Assembly: GCA_015068335.1 (NCBI GenBank)
Contig: SVKT01000019.1
Coordinates: 1 to 18,430 of the forward strand
Length of the DNA stretch: 18,430 nt
DNA from: Oscillospiraceae bacterium
GTDB lineage: Bacteria; Bacillota; Clostridia; Oscillospirales; Oscillospiraceae
Reading direction: 5' to 3'
A model generated the notes under the pieces. That model was not told the origin of the DNA, did not search any database, and worked only from the letters and a program-made list of their open reading frames with translations. Below, one piece after another: positions 14,887-18,430 of the stretch; the stretch's first letter is position 1; the number at the start of each line of letters is the position of its first letter. The translations under genes and the position numbers were made by a program.

Positions 14887-15013
14887 GGTCTGCGGCAAAT
14901 TTTTCCCACATTCTGCCCTCTTCCACAGCCTTTTTCATTTTTCCAAATCCCTCGACAAAATCGGACAGCATCTGCCACGGCGGCTGTGTATGATAAGAGT
15001 ATCCCATCAACAT
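14873..15013 (-). CDS. Possible small protein upstream of the kinase gene
   Basis: A 46-codon frame starts at ATG 15013 (or 44 codons from ATG 15007). Its product looks protein-like in the second half: QMLSDFVEGFGKMKK followed by AVEEGRMWEKFAADLARK, an amphipathic helix with regular charge spacing. No ribosome binding site precedes either ATG, its third positions are less GC-rich than in neighbouring genes, and the kinase promoter overlaps its end. It may be a real small protein, a gene remnant, or chance. Confidence 0.3.
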   Translation of the reverse strand: MLMGYSYHTQPPWQMLSDFVEGFGKMKKAVEEGRMWEKFAADLARK

Positions 15014-15043
15014 TTTGTGGCTTTTGAAAAAGGAGGACACCAT

Positions 15044-15205
15044 ATGAAGCCTATTTCCAAAGAATATCTGCTGCTGTTCAACGCACTCACCGACGCCGAA
15101 ACCACCTTGCAGCGCCTGCGGGAGGAACTGATGGCCGCCCAGCAGCAGGCAGAGTCGCTGTTTCTGGAAGAGGAGCCGCCCCACGCGGAGCAGGACATCG
15201 CCTGA
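15044..15205 (+). CDS. Small hypothetical protein (53 residues)
   Basis: The gene starts at ATG 15044 behind a very strong ribosome binding site (AAAGGAGG, six to seven bases upstream). The product begins MKPISKEYLLLFNAL and then forms a predicted coiled coil (TDAETTLQRLREELMAAQQ) with an acidic tail (FLEEEPPHAEQDIA). There is no membrane segment. I do not recognise the family; a helical adaptor or a small protein made in sporulation would both be guesses. A TATGAT at about 14988-14993 could serve as -10 but lacks a good -35. It lies 73 bases before nfo, which has its own promoter. Confidence 0.72.
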   Translation: MKPISKEYLLLFNALTDAETTLQRLREELMAAQQQAESLFLEEEPPHAEQDIA

Positions 15206-15223
15206 GCGCTGTTGCTTTTGTCC

Positions 15224-15252
15224 CCGACAAACGCTCCGCAGTGTGATATACT
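15224..15252 (+). promoter_or_regulatory. Promoter of nfo (extended -10)
   Basis: CCGACA (15224-15229), a 17-base spacer and TATACT (15247-15252), with TGA directly before the -10 (extended element), lie about 26 bases ahead of the nfo start. Confidence 0.65.
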
Positions 15253-15278
15253 GAAAGAAAAATACAGGAGGCCCAATT

Positions 15279-16109
15279 ATGCTGCACATCGGCTGCCATT
15301 TGTCCTCCTCCGCGGGCTTTGCCGCTATGGGGCGGCAGGCGCAGGCGCTGGGGGCGGACACCTTTCAGTTTTTCACCCGCAATCCCAGAGGAAGCCGCGC
15401 CAAACCTCTGGACACCGCCGACGCCGCCGCACTGGCGGAACTGCTTGCACGCCAAGGCTTCGCACCCATTATCGCCCACGCGCCCTACACACTGAACCTC
15501 TGCGGCACGGAAGAGAAGAACCGCCTTTTCGCCCGGGAGACGATGGCGGACGACCTTGCCCGTATGGAACACATCCCCGGCCAGTACTACAACTTCCATC
15601 CCGGCAGCCACGTGGAGCAGGGAACGGAGGCCGGCGTCGCCCTCATTGCAGAGGGGCTCAACGCCATTCTCCGCCCGGAGCAGACCACCACCGTCCTGCT
15701 GGAAACAATGGCAGGGAAGGGCAGCGAGGTGGGCAGCCGTTTTGAGGAACTGCGGGAGATCCTTGACCGCGTCGAACTGCCGGACAAACTGGGCGTGTGC
15801 CTGGACACCTGCCACGTATCCGACGCAGGCTACGACATCATCGGCGACCTGGACGGCGTGCTGGCGGAATTCGACCGCATCATCGGCCTGCACCGCCTGC
15901 GTGCCATCCACCTCAACGACAGCCTGAACCCCCGGGGCGCGCGGAAAGACCGCCACGCCCGCATCGGCGAGGGCTGCATCGGGCTGGAAGCACTGGCGCG
16001 GATCGTGAATCATCCGGCGCTTACGCGCCTGCCCTTCTGTCTGGAAACGCCCAACGAACTGCCCGGCTACGCCGCGGAGATCGCGCTGCTGCGCAGTCTC
16101 ACGGACTGA
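15279..16109 (+). CDS. nfo: Endonuclease IV (AP endonuclease)
   Basis: This zinc enzyme of base excision repair cuts DNA 5' to abasic sites. The 276-residue product has the usual family length, and all nine metal ligands can be placed: His67, His107, Glu142, Asp176, His179, His211, Asp224, His226 and Glu256. These match E. coli Nfo His69, His109, Glu145, Asp179, His182, His216, Asp229, His231 and Glu261. The surrounding signatures FHPGSH, LETMAGKG, LDTCH, HLNDS and DRHARIGEG are intact. AGGAGG precedes the ATG. It has its own promoter and a strong terminator at 16127-16155, so it is probably a single-gene unit. Its position directly before spoIIP may relate to spore DNA repair, as Nfo is known to contribute to that in B. 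subtilis, but this is inference. Confidence 0.97.
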   Translation: MLHIGCHLSSSAGFAAMGRQAQALGADTFQFFTRNPRGSRAKPLDTADAAALAELLARQGFAPIIAHAPYTLNLCGTEEKNRLFARETMADDLARMEHIPGQYYNFHPGSHVEQGTEAGVALIAEGLNAILRPEQTTTVLLETMAGKGSEVGSRFEELREILDRVELPDKLGVCLDTCHVSDAGYDIIGDLDGVLAEFDRIIGLHRLRAIHLNDSLNPRGARKDRHARIGEGCIGLEALARIVNHPALTRLPFCLETPNELPGYAAEIALLRSLTD

Positions 16110-16126
16110 CGCCGCCAAAGCAATGC

Positions 16127-16155
16127 AGCCGCCCCGGTCCCGGGGCGGCTTTTTT
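16127..16155 (+). terminator. Intrinsic terminator of nfo
   Basis: A perfect GC-rich stem (AGCCGCCCCGG / CCGGGGCGGCT) is followed by six T, 18 bases after the nfo stop. Confidence 0.92.
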
Positions 16156-16184
16156 GCATAGATGTCCATATCGGCGCATAGGTT
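16156..16184 (+). promoter_or_regulatory. Possible sigma-E-like sporulation promoter of spoIIP
   Basis: GCATAGA (16156-16162) and CATAGGTT (16177-16184) are 14 bases apart. They partly match the B. subtilis sigma-E pattern (ATA-rich -35, CATACA-type -10). The predicted transcript start would fall almost on the ribosome binding site, so support is weak. Confidence 0.25.
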
Positions 16185-16202
16185 GTCCGTGAGGTGATGT
16201 GT

Positions 16203-17366
16203 ATGAAGAGGCTCCGCGTGCCCAAGGCGATGCAGCGAGCGCAGGCCCTTTTGCTCTCTGCCGCAGTCCTCTGGACGGTCTCCGCCACCGCCGGGAGCGA
16301 CTCCGTATCCGCTGCCACCCGCAGTCTGCGGCAGGCGCTGCCGCTGGAAGTGCTGCGGTGGGAACTGGGAGACCTGTGGCCACAGGACACGCTTTCCGCC
16401 GCCACGGCGCTGACCATCGGGGAGTCGCCCCTGCTGGGCGCCGCCCGCCTTTCCGTGGCAGAACTGTGGAACGTGGAGGAAACCGCACCGGAATTTGTCC
16501 CCCTTGCCCCGGAGGAGCGGGAGGAGACTTCCGTTCCGGTGGAGGAAACGCCGCTGGACACCCCGGTGACGATGGATAACGGCGTGCCGGCCAAAACCCT
16601 CGTCCCCACCGACCCGGCGGGCTATACCGTCTTCGGCCGCACCTATATCAGCAATTCCTCGCCCCACACCCTGACGGAGGAAGCCCTGCGCCGCCCCTTT
16701 GCCGCACGGCTGGCAGAGGATGTGGATGCGCCCCAGATCCTCATTATCCACACCCACGGCAGCGAAGCCTACCGCCCTATGGAGGGGACGGAACTGGTCT
16801 GGTCCGGCGACCGCCGCACCACAGATTCCCGCTACAACGTGGTCAAGGCAGGGGACGAAATGGCGGCGGTGTTTGCGGCGGCGGGCATTCCGGTGCTCCA
16901 CGACCGGACGCTGTACGACTATCCCAATTACTCCGGTGCCTACGACCGCTCTCTTTCCGCCATCAAAAGTTATCTGGCCCAGTACCCTTCCATCCGGTTC
17001 ATTCTGGACGTCCACCGGGACGCGGTGGAGGACACGGCGGGCAACGAATACAAGGTGGTATCCGCCATCGACGACCGCACCACCGCCGCCCAACTGACCC
17101 TGGTACTGGGCAGCGACGGCAGCGGCCTTGCGCACCCCGACTGGCAGGAAAATCTGCGGCTGGCGGTGGCCATTCAGGAGGCGCTGCTGAAAGACTATCC
17201 CACCCTGATGCGGCCGCTGCTGCTGCGCTCCTCCCGCTATAACCAGCACGCCACCACCGGCTCGCTGTTGGTGGAGGTGGGCGCCGCGGGAAACTCCCCG
17301 GAGGAGGCGGCTGTGGCCGCCCGGCTGTTTGCCCAGGGAATGGTGCAGGTGCTGACCGCAAAATAA
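16203..17366 (+). CDS. spoIIP: Stage II sporulation protein P (engulfment peptidoglycan hydrolase)
   Basis: SpoIIP is a membrane-anchored amidase/endopeptidase that works with SpoIID and SpoIIM to thin septal peptidoglycan during forespore engulfment. The 387-residue product starts with a basic N-terminus and one hydrophobic segment (about 13-31), followed by a linker rich in Glu and Pro (about 91-125). The catalytic domain from about 175 shows IIHTHGSEAY at 181-190 (His183, His185, Glu188), FILDVHRDA at 267-274 (His271) and SLLVEVGAAGN at 354-364 (Glu358), the zinc-amidase landmarks of the family. The ATG at 16203 is chosen: it follows GAGGTGA by five bases, whereas the GTG and ATG at 16194 and 16197 overlap that site. 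Its presence is the best evidence for spore formation. It stands alone, between the nfo terminator and the rpsR terminator. Confidence 0.95.
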   Translation: MKRLRVPKAMQRAQALLLSAAVLWTVSATAGSDSVSAATRSLRQALPLEVLRWELGDLWPQDTLSAATALTIGESPLLGAARLSVAELWNVEETAPEFVPLAPEEREETSVPVEETPLDTPVTMDNGVPAKTLVPTDPAGYTVFGRTYISNSSPHTLTEEALRRPFAARLAEDVDAPQILIIHTHGSEAYRPMEGTELVWSGDRRTTDSRYNVVKAGDEMAAVFAAAGIPVLHDRTLYDYPNYSGAYDRSLSAIKSYLAQYPSIRFILDVHRDAVEDTAGNEYKVVSAIDDRTTAAQLTLVLGSDGSGLAHPDWQENLRLAVAIQEALLKDYPTLMRPLLLRSSRYNQHATTGSLLVEVGAAGNSPEEAAVAARLFAQGMVQVLTAK

Positions 17367-17397
17367 AAAAACAGACCCATCCGTTTGGATGGGTCTG
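17365..17397 (-). terminator. Terminator of the rpsF-ssb-rpsR operon (bidirectional)
   Basis: A perfect 11-base-pair stem (CAGACCCATCC / GGATGGGTCTG, four-base loop) is followed on the minus strand by seven T. On the plus strand the tail TTGTGCTTCT is weaker but may also end spoIIP transcripts. Confidence 0.9.
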
Positions 17398-17417
17398 TTG
17401 TGCTTCTAGTTGCCGAA

Positions 17418-17669
17418 TCAGTCGGTCACGTAGGGCAGCAGAGCGATCTGACGAGCGCGCTTGATGGCCTCAGTCAACTGACGCTGATGCATAGCGCAGG
17501 TGCCGGTGGTTCTGCGGGGCAGGATCTTGGAGCGCTCAGAAGTGAAACGCTTCAACTTGGCAGTATCCTTGTAATCAATGCTCTCGCACTTGTCGGCGCA
17601 GAACTGGCAAACCTTACGACGCTTGCCGCGCACGGGACGAGCGGGACGAGCTTCACGATCGAAAGCCAT
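17418..17669 (-). CDS. rpsR: 30S ribosomal protein bS18 (zinc-binding type)
   Basis: bS18 binds bS6 on the platform of the small ribosomal subunit. The 83-residue product ends in the invariant AIKRARQIALLPYV and contains IDYKDTAKLKRFTSERSKILPRRTTGTC. Four cysteines at 21, 24, 28 and 58 form a zinc-ribbon arrangement (KVCQFCADKC plus GTC); the B. subtilis paralogue has lost most of these. The ATG at 17669 follows AAGGAGGAA. It is the last gene of the rpsF-ssb-rpsR operon, 23 bases after ssb. Confidence 0.98.
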   Translation of the reverse strand: MAFDREARPARPVRGKRRKVCQFCADKCESIDYKDTAKLKRFTSERSKILPRRTTGTCAMHQRQLTEAIKRARQIALLPYVTD

Positions 17670-17692
17670 AATTGGTTCCTCCTTAATTAGTA

Positions 17693-18145
17693 TCAGAACG
17701 GCAGTTCGCCGTCTTCTTCGCCGATCTCGGCGAAATCGGACTGCCCGCCCATCGGAGCCGCGTAACCGCGGTCGGAAGCGGGAGTGCCGTAAGCGGGAGC
17801 GGAAGCATAATCGCTGCCGCCATCCCGTCTGGAATCCCCGAAGTAGACATTGTCAGCGACGACTTCGGCGCTTCTGCGCTTGCCGCCGTCCTTGTCCGTC
17901 CAGTCGCGGATCTGCAAGCGGCCCTCCACCACAGCCATACGGCCCTTGGTGAAGTACTTGCTGACAAATTCCGCGGTGGAGCGCCACGCCACGATGTCGA
18001 TAAAATCGGTCTCCTTGTCGCCGCCCTGGGACTTGAAGTCACGGTCGACGGCCAGGGAGAAGGAAGTGACAGCGGTGCCGCTGCCGGTGCGGCGCAGTTC
18101 GGGGTCACGGGTCAGACGACCCATCAGGATGATCTTGTTCAGCAT
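17693..18145 (-). CDS. ssb: Single-stranded DNA-binding protein
   Basis: SSB coats single-stranded DNA in replication and repair and recruits partners through its tail. The 150-residue product has an N-terminal OB fold (1-105; MLNKIILMGRLTRDPELRRT, DFIDIVAWRSTAEFVSKYFTKG, VEGRLQIRDW), a Gly/Ser/Ala-rich linker (about 108-137) and the acidic tip EEDGELPF that contacts RecO, PriA and other repair proteins. The ATG at 18145 has AAGGAGGAG close upstream. It lies 12 bases after rpsF in the conserved Bacillota operon. Confidence 0.98.
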   Translation of the reverse strand: MLNKIILMGRLTRDPELRRTGSGTAVTSFSLAVDRDFKSQGGDKETDFIDIVAWRSTAEFVSKYFTKGRMAVVEGRLQIRDWTDKDGGKRRSAEVVADNVYFGDSRRDGGSDYASAPAYGTPASDRGYAAPMGGQSDFAEIGEEDGELPF

Positions 18146-18157
18146 CCGGTCTCCTCC

Positions 18158-18430
18158 TTACTCGCCCTTGCAGACGATCAGAGAACGCATAATGCCGTCA
18201 GCGATACGCAGCTTACGATCCAGTTCGCGGGGGAACTCGGGAGCGCTGGTGAAGTTCACCAGAACGTAGTAGCCCTCGGTCTTGTAGTCGATGGGATAAG
18301 CCAGTTTGCGGGTACCCCACTCTTCCACTTCCACGTTGGAACCGTTCTGCTCGATCAGGGTCTTGAAGTTGTTCACCTGGGCGGCGACAGCCTCCTCACC
18401 CTGTGCAGGGTCGACGACGAAAACGACCTC
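18158..18430 (-). CDS. rpsF: 30S ribosomal protein bS6, 3' part (window edge cuts the 5' end)
   Basis: bS6 forms a dimer with bS18 in the small ribosomal subunit. The visible 90 residues run from EVVFVVDPAQGEEAVAA to the stop and include WGTRKLAYPIDYKTEGYYVLVNF and DRKLRIADGIMRSLIV, the S6 landmarks. Only the first few residues, and the operon promoter, lie outside the window. The internal GTG at 18376 is not the start, because homology continues upstream of it to the edge. Confidence 0.96.
   Translation of the reverse strand, partial: EVVFVVDPAQGEEAVAAQVNNFKTLIEQNGSNVEVEEWGTRKLAYPIDYKTEGYYVLVNFTSAPEFPRELDRKLRIADGIMRSLIVCKGE

Noticed and set aside
1..18430. CRISPR arrays, insertion sequences, prophage or integration sites
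   Set aside because: No spaced repeat array, transposase, integrase or terminal inverted repeats were seen; the only repeats are the short ones in the transporter leader.

Overview
The window reads as a chromosomal segment of a GC-rich, spore-forming member of the Clostridia, most likely an Oscillospiraceae-type gut anaerobe. The evidence is a SpoIIP sporulation protein, Bacillota-type recJ-rel and rpsF-ssb-rpsR operons, a short 444-residue Gram-positive-type Pgi, AGGAGG-type ribosome binding sites throughout, and several GTG/TTG starts. I see no phage, insertion sequence, CRISPR array, rRNA or tRNA gene. Species assignment is inference only.

Layout. From 1 to about 9040 nearly everything is on the minus strand: the 5' part of rel (cut by the window edge), recJ, a small P-loop protein, pgi, dacF, a YczE/YitT-type membrane protein, a GNAT acetyltransferase and a YheO/DauR-type regulator. 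A divergent, AT-rich control region (9041-9281) separates that regulator from a plus-strand catabolic unit: ridA, a tryptophanase-family lyase of 548 residues, and a sodium:neurotransmitter-symporter (NSS) family amino-acid transporter. From 13235 to 14832 a minus-strand pair encodes an ECF-type substrate-binding membrane protein and a P-loop kinase fused to an unknown N-terminal domain. A plus-strand stretch follows with a 53-residue small protein, endonuclease IV (nfo) and spoIIP. The window closes with the minus-strand rpsF-ssb-rpsR operon, with rpsF cut by the right edge.

How the genes work together. The central block looks like a regulated amino-acid use module: the NSS carrier imports an aromatic or related amino acid, the PLP lyase eliminates its side chain and releases 2-aminoacrylate, RidA speeds the deamination of that reactive enamine to pyruvate, and the YheO-like protein is the likely regulator. 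Residues that separate tryptophanase from tyrosine phenol-lyase match tryptophanase, so indole production is the leading guess. Two non-coding stretches inside this unit look regulatory: a leader before the lyase gene with two competing partners for one helix strand, and a 278-base leader before the transporter that ends in a strong intrinsic terminator only about ten bases before the transporter's ribosome binding site, which points to attenuation.

Window-wide signal. On reading every line I found no CATG tetranucleotide in 18,430 bases, although about 66 would be expected from base composition near 60% GC. Methionine codons are preceded by NNT where neighbours use NNC. AGCT is also scarce (six seen). 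This looks like strong avoidance of restriction or methylation sites and is the most unusual property of the DNA itself.
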